Assembly (NCBI GenBank): GCA_964470555.1
Contig: CAYYDG010000003.1
Location: forward strand, 62,001-126,000
DNA from: RBC074 sp964470555
GTDB lineage: Bacteria; Acidobacteriota; Blastocatellia; RBC074
Reading direction: 5' to 3'
DNA: 64,000 bases
Shown here piece by piece: positions 16,091 through 25,716 of the stretch. The notes below the pieces were generated by a model that made no database searches, was not told where the DNA came from, and worked only from the letters and a program-made list of their open reading frames with translations. Made by a program: the position numbers and the translations under genes. Numbering within the stretch: position 1 is the stretch's first letter; each line of letters starts with the position of its first letter.

Positions 16091-19000
16091 ATGTCGCAAC
16101 TTGATGCTTTTACTTTGACCAACAAAGTTCGCCAGCGTTTGGTGGATTTCGCGCTCAACACCAATTTCGCGCGCGGCGAACGGTTGAACGAAATCTGCCG
16201 CCGGCTTTGGGCTGGGTCGCCGGAAACGGGCGGCTTGGTCAGCGACCTGTGGGTGGAGGGAGCATTTCCGTCAGAAACGGCCGCCGAAACGCTCGACAGT
16301 CTGACGCGACAGGGCAAGTTCAACGCGACATTGGCGCGGCATCTGGATGAACGTGACGCCGCGCCGCGTCATCGTCAGCTTTATCGCCATCAACATGAAG
16401 CGATTTTGGCGGCACAGGAGAGCCACTCCGGCGGCGCGCGTCCGGCGTTGGTTGTGACGGCGGGAACCGGCGCGGGCAAGACCGAAAGTTTCTTGCTGCC
16501 GGCGCTCAACGAACTTTGGGAAACGCCACGAGCGCCTGGCGCAGGCGTGAGGTGTTTGATCCTTTATCCGATGAACGCGCTGGTCAACGATCAAGTAGAC
16601 CGGCTGTACAACTGGCTGATCGGCCAAACCCGGCTGACGCTCTTTCACTTCACGAGCGAAACGCCGGAGAACGACAAGGCCGCTGATCGGGAGGGCATTC
16701 CGAAATGGGAGCCTTGCCGATTGCGCACGCGCCAGGAAGCGCGGCGCAACCCCCCGGATATTCTGATCACTAACTACTCGATGCTTGAGTACATGCTCTG
16801 CCGCCCGCAAGACGCCGTATTTTTCGGCGATGGACTGCGCGTTGTCGTTTTAGACGAAGCGCATCTTTACACCGGCACGTTGGCGGCGGAGATTACGTTG
16901 TTGCTACGCCGCCTGCTGGACCGTTGCCGGTTGCGGTCGGAACAGGTTTTGCAGCTTGCGACTTCGGCAACGATAGGCGGCGGCGCGGAGGGCGAGTTGG
17001 AATCGTTTGCCAGTCAACTGTTCAGCAAAGAACAATCTTTGGTCAGAGTTATTCGCGGGCAGGCGCGCCGAGCTGATTTGCCTCCGCCCGCGCCTCCTGT
17101 GACCGGCGCATCGGTAAGTGAAATCTCCTCGCGCCGATGGTTGCGGGCCGCCACGCTCAACGCCGAGGCGAATGGCGAGTTGTCGTTAGCCAGCAATCCG
17201 GATCAGTGCGATGAATTGGCCGACGACCTGAGATTGTTGGTTGCGCCTGAAATCATCGCCAACGCCGTCAACAACGTGGGCAATAAACCTGCGCTGTTAT
17301 TGCGTCAGGCTTTGGCGCACTCGCCTTTGTTGCATCGAGTCGAAAACATCTTGTGGGAGCGCGGGCGATTGCCTTTGCGAGAATTGGCGAAGGAGCTTTG
17401 GCAGTCGAGCGATGACGCCGCAGTGCGCGCGACAATCGCCTTGCTGCAAATGGGAGCGGCGGCGCGAGCGCAAGCCAACGATTACCCGCTGCTTCCTCAT
17501 CGGTTACATCTGTTGGCGCGACCGACCGATGGGCTTGTCGTCTGCCTGAATTCCAGTTGCGCAGGCGACGAGGCTCTGAAGTTGGCCGGAGCAGGGTGTG
17601 TGACAGGCGGTTACAGCGATCATTGCCCGCATTGCGATGGCGCGACGCTGGCATTGCACCGCTGCTTCAATTGCGGCGAAGCGGCGCTGGCGGGAACGAA
17701 TGTTGATAGACGACTGCTGCCAGTGGGAGCCTATGATTTCAGCAACAGAAAATCACTCTTCTCTCTTCAGCCGTGTAATGAAAGCCAGCCAAAAACAATA
17801 GATCCGGCGACTGGGCAACTGCGCGGGTTTGGATTCAACGGGCTGACGGTTTATCCGCTCAACAAATGCCCGCGTTGCGGTGGAGAAATCTGGCAGCCGT
17901 TCGTCTCGCCATCGGAATTGACGTTGACCATTCTGGCCGAAAGCGCGCTGGCTGAATTGCCTGAATACCCAGCCAGCCATCGCGACTTGCTCCCTGCGCG
18001 TGGGCGCCGGATGTTGGCGTTCAGCGACAGCCGTCAGGAAGCCGCGCGGCTGGGGCCGCGATTGACCTTGCAACATGAAATCCAGCTTGTGCATGCGGCG
18101 CTGGCTCGCTGCGCGCAATCCGGCGCGCCAGTGGATGCGGCATCGCAGGAGTTCCTGTTGGAAGAGATTGCCAATTACGAAAAGCGATTGCAGCAACCAA
18201 ATTTGACCGCGGCCACAAGACAAACCATTCAAGCCAGACTCGATGAGAGCCGACTGCGATTGCGCGCGCAGGCAGCGGGCGGTTCGATTGATGACTGGTG
18301 TAAAAAACTGGCGGAGGAGCCAGCGATCAAACAATTGATGGATGCTGATGCCGCCAGCGCGCACTCGGCGGCGGATTGGCCCGCGCGCGCTCATCAGCAT
18401 TGGGAGGAGAACGCGCGCGCCATCGAACGAAGGTTGCGGTTGTTGATTGGCCGTGAATTGGCGAAACCGATCCGGCAATCCGCGTCAGTAGAAACGCTGG
18501 GGCTGCTCGAAGTCACCTATCCTGAGTTATCTCAGATTCCACCGCCGTCAATGTTTCTTGGCTCTTTGCCGGACGATTCCGTGCGTCAGGCTTTTGCCGA
18601 ATGCTGGACAGATTTCCTAGCCGCGCTTTGCGATTCGTTGCGGCGCGATGGCGCGATCACGCTTGGATCACGCGAAGAGGATCAAGCGTATCCGTTCGGC
18701 GGCGAGTTGGTTAGACGCTGGTGCGCGGAAAGCACGACGACCGGAGCCTATCTGGTACAGATGCTAAGCCGCCGCCGGTTGCGATTCGCCGCCGCCGTGT
18801 TGCGCAACTGCGGATTGCCGGAAGATCGGATTGAAGAGGCGGCGCGGGATATTTTGCGGATTGCTTTTCAAGCGTTGCGGGAACGCGCCGAGGCTTTGCC
18901 CTGGCTGCTGATGGAATTTCGCCCGCTCAAGCAAGGCGGCTCGGTTCCCGCGCTTCAAATCAACTTTCCGCAACTTGGCCTGCGCTCGCCAACGGAACTG

Positions 19001-21391
19001 TTCCGCTGCGAGTTGACAGGTCACATCTGGCCGCGTTCGGTGCGAGGCTGCGCGCCGGAGGAAAATTGCGACCGGCTTCGGCCTGTCAGTTCTGAAGAGC
19101 TTGACCGCGACCCGCGCGTTGGCAGACAGCGCAGCGAATTAAAGTCTTCGCCCGTCTTCGATATCGGATTGTGGGCGGAAGAGCACAGCGCGCAGCTTTC
19201 AGCCAAGGAAAACCGCCGGTTGCAAGATCTGTTCAAGGTCGGCGCGCGCAACATACTCAGTTCAACCACGACGCTTGAACTCGGGATTGACATTGGTGGC
19301 TTGAACGCGGTGTTGATGAGCAACGCGCCACCCGGCAAGGCCAATTACCTGCAACGCGCCGGACGTGCCGGGCGGCGCGCCGATGGCTCGTCAGTCGTGA
19401 TCACTTACACGCGATTGCGTCCTTTTGATCGCGAAGTCTTTCGGCGATTCGGTGATTATCTGGGACGCCCATTGCGCCGCCCGCGCGTGCTTTTGGAACG
19501 CCCGCGCGTGGTGCGGCGGCACGCTCACGCCTTTCTTTTGGGCGAATTTTTTCAGGTGGTCTATCCGCCCGGCGCGCACGTCGGAGCAATGAATGCGTTT
19601 GGTAATATGGGACGATTCTGCGGCGAAGCGTTGCCGCGCAAATGGAATCGAGGCGAAGAGAAACCGGAGTTGCGCACTCCATCTCCAAATTGGCAGCCGT
19701 CCGCTGAAACTCCGTGGTGGGACCCGACAAGGCAAGATGCCGGGTTGGAAGACCGCTTTCTCGATTTCCTGCGTTGGACGCGCGATTACGGCGAGGATGT
19801 TTACCGTCCGCGTGTGGAAGCCTTCTTTGAAGGCACGCCGATGCGAAAGCTTCCCGATGGATGGCGATCTCTGCTCGACTTGGTCATCAGCCTTTTCACT
19901 ACTGCCGTGAAAAGTTGGCGTGAAGACTACAAAACGATGCGGGATGCATGGGAAACAATCAGTGAGACGATGCCGCAAGCGCGGGCGCAGGCCAACATGC
20001 TGCGCTATCAAATGTCCGCGCTTTACGAAATGACTGTGATCGAAGCGTTGGCAGATCGTCAGTTCCTGCCGCGCTACGGTTTCCCAATCGGGTTACAGAA
20101 ACTACGAGTGATCGCGCCGAGCGAAGACGGGGAGCGAACGCGCATCCGTGAAGAAGATCAATTCCGTCTGGAGCGCCCCGGTTTGCTGGCGTTGGGCGAA
20201 TATGTGCCGGGGTCACAGTTGCTGGTTGGTGGAAAATTGATCACTTCGCGTGGCTTGCTGAAACACTGGACGGGCGCCGCGTTGGACACTTACATTGGCC
20301 TGCGCGGCCATTACACGACCTGCCGCAATAAACATTTCTATTACGAAATTGCGCAGCCGCTCACTGTATGTCCGCTCTGCGATCAACCGTCACACCAGTC
20401 ACGACGTGATTTGTTGCTTCCCAAACACGGTTTCAGCAGCGCCGCCTGGGACGCGCCTCGCCGCAGCGTTGAAGTCGAACGTGTTGGCCGGGTTGAGCGC
20501 GCCACCATCAGCTTTGCCCGACGCGAACAAGACACCGATCAGAAACGACAAAATTACGCTGGCGTCGTCGGCCTCTTCGCGCATTACCGGGAGGATGGCG
20601 AGCTATTGGTTTACAACGAGGGAGCGTCACAGCGTCATGACGAAGATGCTGATGATCCGCAGGCCACGGAAGGTGGAAAAGGCTTTGCCATTTGTTTGAA
20701 GTGCGGTTACGCCGAGAGCGAGCGTAAGTTCGGGCAAGGCCGGCTCGGCCTGTCGTCAAATTTCTTGCAGCACGCGCCATTGACAGCCATAAGCAAATAC
20801 TCCGTTTGTTGGGGCGACCACGAAGCGCCCGTATTGCGCAACCAGACACTGGCCGCGCGCGAGACAACGGATATTCTGTTGCTGGCCTTTTACGGCGAGC
20901 GCGCAAATTTAGCGGAAAGCGAGTCACTGGCGGAGACGCTGGGGCGGGCGCTTCAAATTGCCGGCGCGCGATTGTTGGAGCTGGACACGCGCGAGTTGGG
21001 AGTAATGACAACGGACACGGCGGAGGGCTATGGCGCAGTCTTGTATGACAACACGCCGGGCGGCGCAGGTCACGTGCGTGAGTTATTGGAACTGGAACGT
21101 AATTGGCTGGAGGCGGCGTTGAATGCGCTTTATCTAAATGAGGATCACGACCGGAGATGCGAAACGGCATGTCTGGATTGTCTGTTGACTTTCGATGCGC
21201 AGGAAGCCATGAGCCAGGGGTTGCTGAAACGAAAAGAAACTTATGAAGTATTGAGCAAATTGCTGGCCGGGGTGCCGTTATCCTTGCCAGAGCCTCAAAA
21301 AACTATTGAACAAGAGTTCCCTGATTCAGCGGCGCAAGCGAGCGTCACCGAGCGCATAAAGCGAAACCAACAGCGGCTTCGCCAAAGATGA
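16091..21391 (+). CDS. Giant DEAD/DEAH helicase with DUF1998 C-terminus, candidate DruE-like
   Basis: The 1766-aa protein is a superfamily 2 helicase. Walker A is GTGAGKT (125-131); the Ia-like motif is LYPMNALVNDQ (159-168), followed by ITNYSMLEYM (226-235), DEAH (255-258) and TSATIG. Motif VI, QRAGRAGRR, is near residue 1088. The two RecA-like lobes are separated by roughly 700 residues that contain several CxxC pairs, likely zinc fingers. The C-terminal region with LYDNTPGGAGH and the C...CLDCLLTFDAQ signature near residues 1655-1705 is DUF1998. DUF1998 helicases are core parts of Druantia (DruE) and DISARM-related antiphage systems. The length, and pairing with a large unknown protein, best fit Druantia type III. 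No methylase, PLD nuclease or DruA is adjacent, which argues against DISARM and other Druantia types. Confidence 0.85.
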   Translation: MSQLDAFTLTNKVRQRLVDFALNTNFARGERLNEICRRLWAGSPETGGLVSDLWVEGAFPSETAAETLDSLTRQGKFNATLARHLDERDAAPRHRQLYRHQHEAILAAQESHSGGARPALVVTAGTGAGKTESFLLPALNELWETPRAPGAGVRCLILYPMNALVNDQVDRLYNWLIGQTRLTLFHFTSETPENDKAADREGIPKWEPCRLRTRQEARRNPPDILITNYSMLEYMLCRPQDAVFFGDGLRVVVLDEAHLYTGTLAAEITLLLRRLLDRCRLRSEQVLQLATSATIGGGAEGELESFASQLFSKEQSLVRVIRGQARRADLPPPAPPVTGASVSEISSRRWLRAATLNAEANGELSLASNPDQCDELADDLRLLVAPEIIANAVNNVGNKPALLLRQALAHSPLLHRVENILWERGRLPLRELAKELWQSSDDAAVRATIALLQMGAAARAQANDYPLLPHRLHLLARPTDGLVVCLNSSCAGDEALKLAGAGCVTGGYSDHCPHCDGATLALHRCFNCGEAALAGTNVDRRLLPVGAYDFSNRKSLFSLQPCNESQPKTIDPATGQLRGFGFNGLTVYPLNKCPRCGGEIWQPFVSPSELTLTILAESALAELPEYPASHRDLLPARGRRMLAFSDSRQEAARLGPRLTLQHEIQLVHAALARCAQSGAPVDAASQEFLLEEIANYEKRLQQPNLTAATRQTIQARLDESRLRLRAQAAGGSIDDWCKKLAEEPAIKQLMDADAASAHSAADWPARAHQHWEENARAIERRLRLLIGRELAKPIRQSASVETLGLLEVTYPELSQIPPPSMFLGSLPDDSVRQAFAECWTDFLAALCDSLRRDGAITLGSREEDQAYPFGGELVRRWCAESTTTGAYLVQMLSRRRLRFAAAVLRNCGLPEDRIEEAARDILRIAFQALRERAEALPWLLMEFRPLKQGGSVPALQINFPQLGLRSPTELFRCELTGHIWPRSVRGCAPEENCDRLRPVSSEELDRDPRVGRQRSELKSSPVFDIGLWAEEHSAQLSAKENRRLQDLFKVGARNILSSTTTLELGIDIGGLNAVLMSNAPPGKANYLQRAGRAGRRADGSSVVITYTRLRPFDREVFRRFGDYLGRPLRRPRVLLERPRVVRRHAHAFLLGEFFQVVYPPGAHVGAMNAFGNMGRFCGEALPRKWNRGEEKPELRTPSPNWQPSAETPWWDPTRQDAGLEDRFLDFLRWTRDYGEDVYRPRVEAFFEGTPMRKLPDGWRSLLDLVISLFTTAVKSWREDYKTMRDAWETISETMPQARAQANMLRYQMSALYEMTVIEALADRQFLPRYGFPIGLQKLRVIAPSEDGERTRIREEDQFRLERPGLLALGEYVPGSQLLVGGKLITSRGLLKHWTGAALDTYIGLRGHYTTCRNKHFYYEIAQPLTVCPLCDQPSHQSRRDLLLPKHGFSSAAWDAPRRSVEVERVGRVERATISFARREQDTDQKRQNYAGVVGLFAHYREDGELLVYNEGASQRHDEDADDPQATEGGKGFAICLKCGYAESERKFGQGRLGLSSNFLQHAPLTAISKYSVCWGDHEAPVLRNQTLAARETTDILLLAFYGERANLAESESLAETLGRALQIAGARLLELDTRELGVMTTDTAEGYGAVLYDNTPGGAGHVRELLELERNWLEAALNALYLNEDHDRRCETACLDCLLTFDAQEAMSQGLLKRKETYEVLSKLLAGVPLSLPEPQKTIEQEFPDSAAQASVTERIKRNQQRLRQR

Positions 21392-21409
21392 CTAACATGT
21401 TTCGGCACT

Positions 21410-23653
21410 TCAGGCGATACGTTCGATTTCGACCACCGAGTTGTAATCCGGGATGCCGCATTCGGGATCGCACACGCCGCGCCGGACCAGCACGTTGCCT
21501 TCCGGCCAATGCACTTGCACATTGCCGGGAGCAATCGGCGCGAAGCGGCAGCGACCACGCAACTCGCCAACTTCGCTGCGAACAAGAATTGAATCGCCTT
21601 CAGCAATGCCCAAGCGCGTGGCGTCCGTTTCGTTCATCAACACGTCTTCGCGCACAGCGCCGTTCAGCGGGTCGCGCCGATTTTGAATCATGCTGTTGAA
21701 CTGTTTGCCTCGCCGAGTCGAAAGCCGCAGTTTGCCATTGTCGTTGGCTGATTTGATTTCAAGGATGGAAAACCTGGCGCGTCCGTCGGTGGTTTGAAAT
21801 TTTGGGATGATGTTTCCTTCAGCGTTGAGCGCTTCGCACAGTCGTTCGCCGCCCCATTGAACCTGATCGCCGGTGGTTCGTAAATTCTGAATGCCGTCGT
21901 AACTCGGCACGGTGTGGGCAATTTCGTTGCGGATGGCTTGCCCGTCGTCGAAGTGAATTCGCTTGGCCAGTTCCGGCTTGGCACGTTCGGCAATCAGCAT
22001 AGGGATTTCCCATTCGGCTTTGGCTTCGCCGATTCTTCGTCCCGGAATTTCCGGGCTGAACAAAATGCGCCGTTCGGTCGAAGTTTCCGTTCCTCCGCCA
22101 CGCTGTTCGTAACGAGTTGCAGCAGGCAGCAACAACACGGTGTCTGCCGGTTCGACGAACATTTGTGGGCTTAAAACTATGTCCTGATGAATGCGAAACG
22201 GAACTCGTGCGATGGCTTCGCGCACGAAATCCGGTTCGGGCAGCGTTTCCAGAAAATTTCCGCCGCTGATGTAAAACCAGTCCAGCTTTCCATCGTGCGC
22301 GGCTTCGATCATTTGCACGGCGTTCAATCCGCGAGTCACCGGAACTTCAAAATTCCAAAGCTGCTTCAACTTCAAAGCTCCGGCTTCATCAACCGCTACG
22401 AAGCCGGGAAATTGATTCGGCACGCAGCCGACTTCGGCTCCGCCTTGCACGCCGGAATGACCTCGAATCGGAACCAAGCCACTCTTCGGTTTGCCGACAA
22501 AACCGCGCGACAACGCCAGATCAACAATTGCTCGTACATTTGAAACTCCGTCTGCGTGCTGAGTGATGCCCATTGACCAGACGAAAATCGCCGTCTTCGC
22601 TTCTGCCAGCGTTCGTGCAAAACGCAGCATTTCTTCGCGGTTTGCGCCTGCGGCAGCTTCAATCAACTCCCACGACTGTCTAGCAAGCGAAGCTTTAAGT
22701 TCGTCAAAACCGGTTGTGTATTCGTGGATAAACGTTTCGTCTGTCCAACCGTTTTCAATCAAATGTTTCAGCGTTCCAGCGATGAAAGCTTTATCGCCGC
22801 CCGTGTGAACCTGAAAGAATTCGTCAGCCAGTTTCGTTCCGAACAACGCGCTTTCCGTGACCGAAGGAATCCAGTATCGCTCCAGGCCGGGTTCGCGATA
22901 CGGATTGATGACGGCGACGCGAGTTCCCTGCTGTTTGGCGTAGTAGATGTATTTGGTTGTCACCGGTTGATTGTTCGGTGTGTTGCTGCCGAAAAAGATC
23001 AGCAGGTCTGTGCCTAACCAGTCTTTGTACGAAACGGTGGAAGCCGCGACGCCAATGGATTGTTTCATTGCCACGGTCGAAGGCGCGTGGCAAATCCGCG
23101 CGGAGTTGTCCACGTTGTTTGTGCCGAGGAAGCGCGCGACTTTTTGCGCTACGTAATACGATTCGTTCGTCAATCCGCGCGAAGTCAGATAAAACGCGAT
23201 TCGTTGCGGATCAATTGCTTTCAACCGCTCGGCGGCCAGCGTCAGTGCTTCTTCCCAACCGATGCGGCGAAATCCGGCTTCGCCTTTTCGTCGCAGCATT
23301 GGATAGGGCAACCGGCCAAGTTCTCGCAATTCGCTGGCGCTCTTGCGCGACAAGTCTTCCGCATCGGCCAACAGTTTCACGTCCAGCGCAGGCGCAGTAT
23401 TCAACCGCATCAATTCCAGCCGCACCATGCACAAATGCACGCCGTCCATAGTGAAATCGTGAACGCCTGCCGTTCCCAACGCGCATCCGTCGCAAACGCC
23501 TTTGGTCAGAATGCGCCAGGCGAAAGGCAACTGGTCGCGGTTGCGCCAGACGATTTTGGCCATGTCCAGATAATGGTTTGGCTTGACGTGGCCGATGCCG
23601 TTCGGCACCAGGCTGACCCAGTTTGATTTGTTCCAACCGGTTTTGCTCATCAA
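21410..23653 (-). CDS. Molybdopterin oxidoreductase, FdhF/YdeP family
   Basis: The 747-aa protein is a member of the molybdopterin-dependent oxidoreductase superfamily, closest in pattern to the FdhF/YdeP group. Near the N-terminus is the segment TKGVCDGCALGTAG, then the molybdopterin domains with FGSNTPNNQPVTTKY and WSMGITQHADGV. The C-terminal cofactor-closing domain contains LSTRRGKQFNSM. No full four-cysteine [4Fe-4S] motif is seen at the N-terminus, which fits YdeP more than true formate dehydrogenases. No Tat signal is visible, so it is probably cytoplasmic. It converges on the helicase gene with an 18-base gap. The electron acceptor and substrate are unknown; YdeP is associated with acid resistance in E. 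coli. Confidence 0.88.
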   Translation of the reverse strand: MMSKTGWNKSNWVSLVPNGIGHVKPNHYLDMAKIVWRNRDQLPFAWRILTKGVCDGCALGTAGVHDFTMDGVHLCMVRLELMRLNTAPALDVKLLADAEDLSRKSASELRELGRLPYPMLRRKGEAGFRRIGWEEALTLAAERLKAIDPQRIAFYLTSRGLTNESYYVAQKVARFLGTNNVDNSARICHAPSTVAMKQSIGVAASTVSYKDWLGTDLLIFFGSNTPNNQPVTTKYIYYAKQQGTRVAVINPYREPGLERYWIPSVTESALFGTKLADEFFQVHTGGDKAFIAGTLKHLIENGWTDETFIHEYTTGFDELKASLARQSWELIEAAAGANREEMLRFARTLAEAKTAIFVWSMGITQHADGVSNVRAIVDLALSRGFVGKPKSGLVPIRGHSGVQGGAEVGCVPNQFPGFVAVDEAGALKLKQLWNFEVPVTRGLNAVQMIEAAHDGKLDWFYISGGNFLETLPEPDFVREAIARVPFRIHQDIVLSPQMFVEPADTVLLLPAATRYEQRGGGTETSTERRILFSPEIPGRRIGEAKAEWEIPMLIAERAKPELAKRIHFDDGQAIRNEIAHTVPSYDGIQNLRTTGDQVQWGGERLCEALNAEGNIIPKFQTTDGRARFSILEIKSANDNGKLRLSTRRGKQFNSMIQNRRDPLNGAVREDVLMNETDATRLGIAEGDSILVRSEVGELRGRCRFAPIAPGNVQVHWPEGNVLVRRGVCDPECGIPDYNSVVEIERIA

Positions 23654-23764
23654 AAATCTGCTCCGGTGGCAATTAAAGGTTGCCGCTTATGGTTGATGAT
23701 GATAAGTATGTCGCGCGATCACATTCTGGCCGCAAATCTACTCAATCCCGATCAATCATCATTT

Positions 23765-24187
23765 ATGGCGAAAAAAGAATTGCCTGTGTTGCAGACCAAC
23801 GGAACCGAAAAAGCGAAAAAGCCGCGATTGCGTTACGACTGTTCCAAATGTCCCGGTTATTGTTGTTCGTATGACTGGATTCGCGTCAACAAACGCGACA
23901 TTCAGCGACTGGCCAAACGTTTCAGCCTGACTTACGAACAGGCCGAAACGAAATTCACCAAGTACGAAAAATCATACGAGGCGCGCGTGCTCAGGCATCG
24001 CAAAGATCACATCTTCAAAAGCATGTGCATGTTTTTCGACCAGGAAAACAGGAACTGCACTGTGTACGAACATCGCCCGACGACCTGCCGCGATTTTCCC
24101 GAAGAGACGACTTGCGGGTACTACAATTTTTTGATGTGGGAGCGCGAGCATCAGGACGATCCGGAGTTTATTCCGCTTCAGGTGTGA
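23765..24187 (+). CDS. YkgJ-type cysteine cluster protein
   Basis: The 140-aa protein contains the YkgJ/UPF0153 pattern: YDCSKCPGYCCSYDWI near residues 20-35, and later a Cys in MCMFF, NCTVYEHRPTTCRDFP and TTCGYY. These cysteines are expected to bind zinc or an Fe-S cluster; the cellular role of the family is unclear. I chose ATG 23765 because the conserved region begins shortly after it. Earlier in-frame starts at 23666 and 23708 lie in the spacer between divergent genes and add sequence without family support. Its last 10 bases overlap the convergent WecA-like gene. Confidence 0.82.
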   Translation: MAKKELPVLQTNGTEKAKKPRLRYDCSKCPGYCCSYDWIRVNKRDIQRLAKRFSLTYEQAETKFTKYEKSYEARVLRHRKDHIFKSMCMFFDQENRNCTVYEHRPTTCRDFPEETTCGYYNFLMWEREHQDDPEFIPLQV

Positions 24188-25716
24188 AGCTGTTCGTCGG
24201 ACACACGAATCAGGGCGGCGCTCAGTTCGCGTTGAAACTCGCCGCACAGGTGTTTCAAATCAATCGTCAATGCGTTGGCCGTCAGTTTTCGCTGAAACGT
24301 GATCAACCCGATTTCGTTTCCGGCATCATCGGTCAGCGGCAAACTCAGCATCCATCTGGCCGCAGTCTGGTTCATCAATGATTGATCGTCGGTCAAAGCG
24401 TCATCCAGCGAATCAGCTTCTCGTCGCCAATTCCAGATCGTGTGGCTGGCATTGCCGCCTCCGATTGAAAACTGGCTGACATTCAAATCCAACACGGCAT
24501 AATCGAATTCGTTGGTTTCCAGCATGGTTTCGAGCGCGGCAAAAAGCTGCGCAGAGCTTTGCACCTTGCTTAAATCCTGGCTGGCGCGGCGGACTTTCAC
24601 GTTGACAGCCAGCGACCGCCGCCGCTGCGTCACGCCTTGTTTGATCTGATTGCCGAGTTCGGCAAATTCGGCGTAGCGCAACCGCTGCACGCCAAACACA
24701 ATTCCCACACCCAGCACGAAAAAGACCAACGCCGCCAGACTGCGCTGCGGATTGAGCAGCATCAATCCGAACAGCGAAAATAAAGCGCAGACTGCATACA
24801 ATAAAATCGCTGCCTGGCGTTGGCTCAATCCGTGTTGCAACAGTTTATGGTGAATGTGTCCGCGGTCTCCGGCCAGCAAGGATTGGCCACTGACAAACCG
24901 GCGAGCAAGCGACAATCCGGCTTCGGTCACAGGCAATCCGAACGACACCAGTGGAATGGCAATCGCCACAATCGTCGAACCTTTTTGCGAACCGGCCAGA
25001 CTGAGCGCCGCCGCCATAAACCCCAAAAACAAACTGCCCGAATCTCCCAGAAAGATCGTCGCCGGATTGAAATTGAATCGCAGAAATCCCAGCGCCGCTC
25101 CGATCAAAACCACGGCCAGTTGGCTGATTTCAGGATTCCCCTGCGCAACGGAAAACACCAGAATCGAAAGCAGTGCAAACACCGAAGCTCCCGCCGCCAA
25201 TCCGTCAATGCCATCAATCAAATTGAACGCGTTGGTGATGCCGATCACCCAGACAGCCGTCAGCACGAAGCTCAACCACAGCGGCAATTGCCAGTGACCG
25301 CCAAACGGCGACGAGATGTTTTCGATGCGAAAACCACCGGCAAAAATCATTGCCGCGGCGATGGTTTGCACGATGACTTTTTCCGGCGCGCCGACATTGC
25401 GAAAATCGTCGTAGACACCGAACAGAAAAATCAGCGTCGCCGGAGCCAGCAGCATCAACAACCGCGGCAGGTTGGCGCGAAAAATGTCGCCGACCATGTT
25501 CGTCATCAACGGCACGCAAGCCAGCGTCGCCATAAACGCCAGATAAATCGCTATGCCGCCCAACCGCGGTGTAGGTTTGGCGTGAATATGCCGTCCGCCT
25601 TCAGCGCCATCCGGCATGGCAATCGCTCCCCATTCAGTCGCTTTGCGACGCACCAACGGCGTCAGCAGCAAAGCCGCCAGTAACGAAAGCATGAACAATG
25701 TGACGTACGATCTCAT
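24178..25716 (-). CDS. WecA/TagO-like polyprenyl-phosphate sugar-1-phosphate transferase with extra C-terminal domain
   Basis: The 512-aa membrane enzyme transfers a sugar-1-phosphate, usually GlcNAc-1-P, from a UDP-sugar to undecaprenyl phosphate and starts glycan assembly. About ten membrane helices span residues 1-340. Family motifs are PTPRLGG, FGVYDDFRN (the Asp pair), NAFNLIDGIDGLAAG, FLGDSGSLFLG and GDRGHIHHKLL. About 160 residues after the membrane part form a soluble domain that ordinary WecA (about 360 aa) lacks; it has a GAF-like look but this is not certain. Its ATG overlaps the stop of the upstream glycosyltransferase by 4 bases (ATGA). It is the most downstream gene of the polysaccharide cluster. 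Confidence 0.9.
   Translation of the reverse strand: MRSYVTLFMLSLLAALLLTPLVRRKATEWGAIAMPDGAEGGRHIHAKPTPRLGGIAIYLAFMATLACVPLMTNMVGDIFRANLPRLLMLLAPATLIFLFGVYDDFRNVGAPEKVIVQTIAAAMIFAGGFRIENISSPFGGHWQLPLWLSFVLTAVWVIGITNAFNLIDGIDGLAAGASVFALLSILVFSVAQGNPEISQLAVVLIGAALGFLRFNFNPATIFLGDSGSLFLGFMAAALSLAGSQKGSTIVAIAIPLVSFGLPVTEAGLSLARRFVSGQSLLAGDRGHIHHKLLQHGLSQRQAAILLYAVCALFSLFGLMLLNPQRSLAALVFFVLGVGIVFGVQRLRYAEFAELGNQIKQGVTQRRRSLAVNVKVRRASQDLSKVQSSAQLFAALETMLETNEFDYAVLDLNVSQFSIGGGNASHTIWNWRREADSLDDALTDDQSLMNQTAARWMLSLPLTDDAGNEIGLITFQRKLTANALTIDLKHLCGEFQRELSAALIRVSDEQLHT

Noticed and set aside
16091..21391. DISARM assignment for the DUF1998 helicase
   Set aside because: No methylase, SNF2 helicase or PLD-type nuclease gene is adjacent; the two-gene layout fits Druantia type III better.
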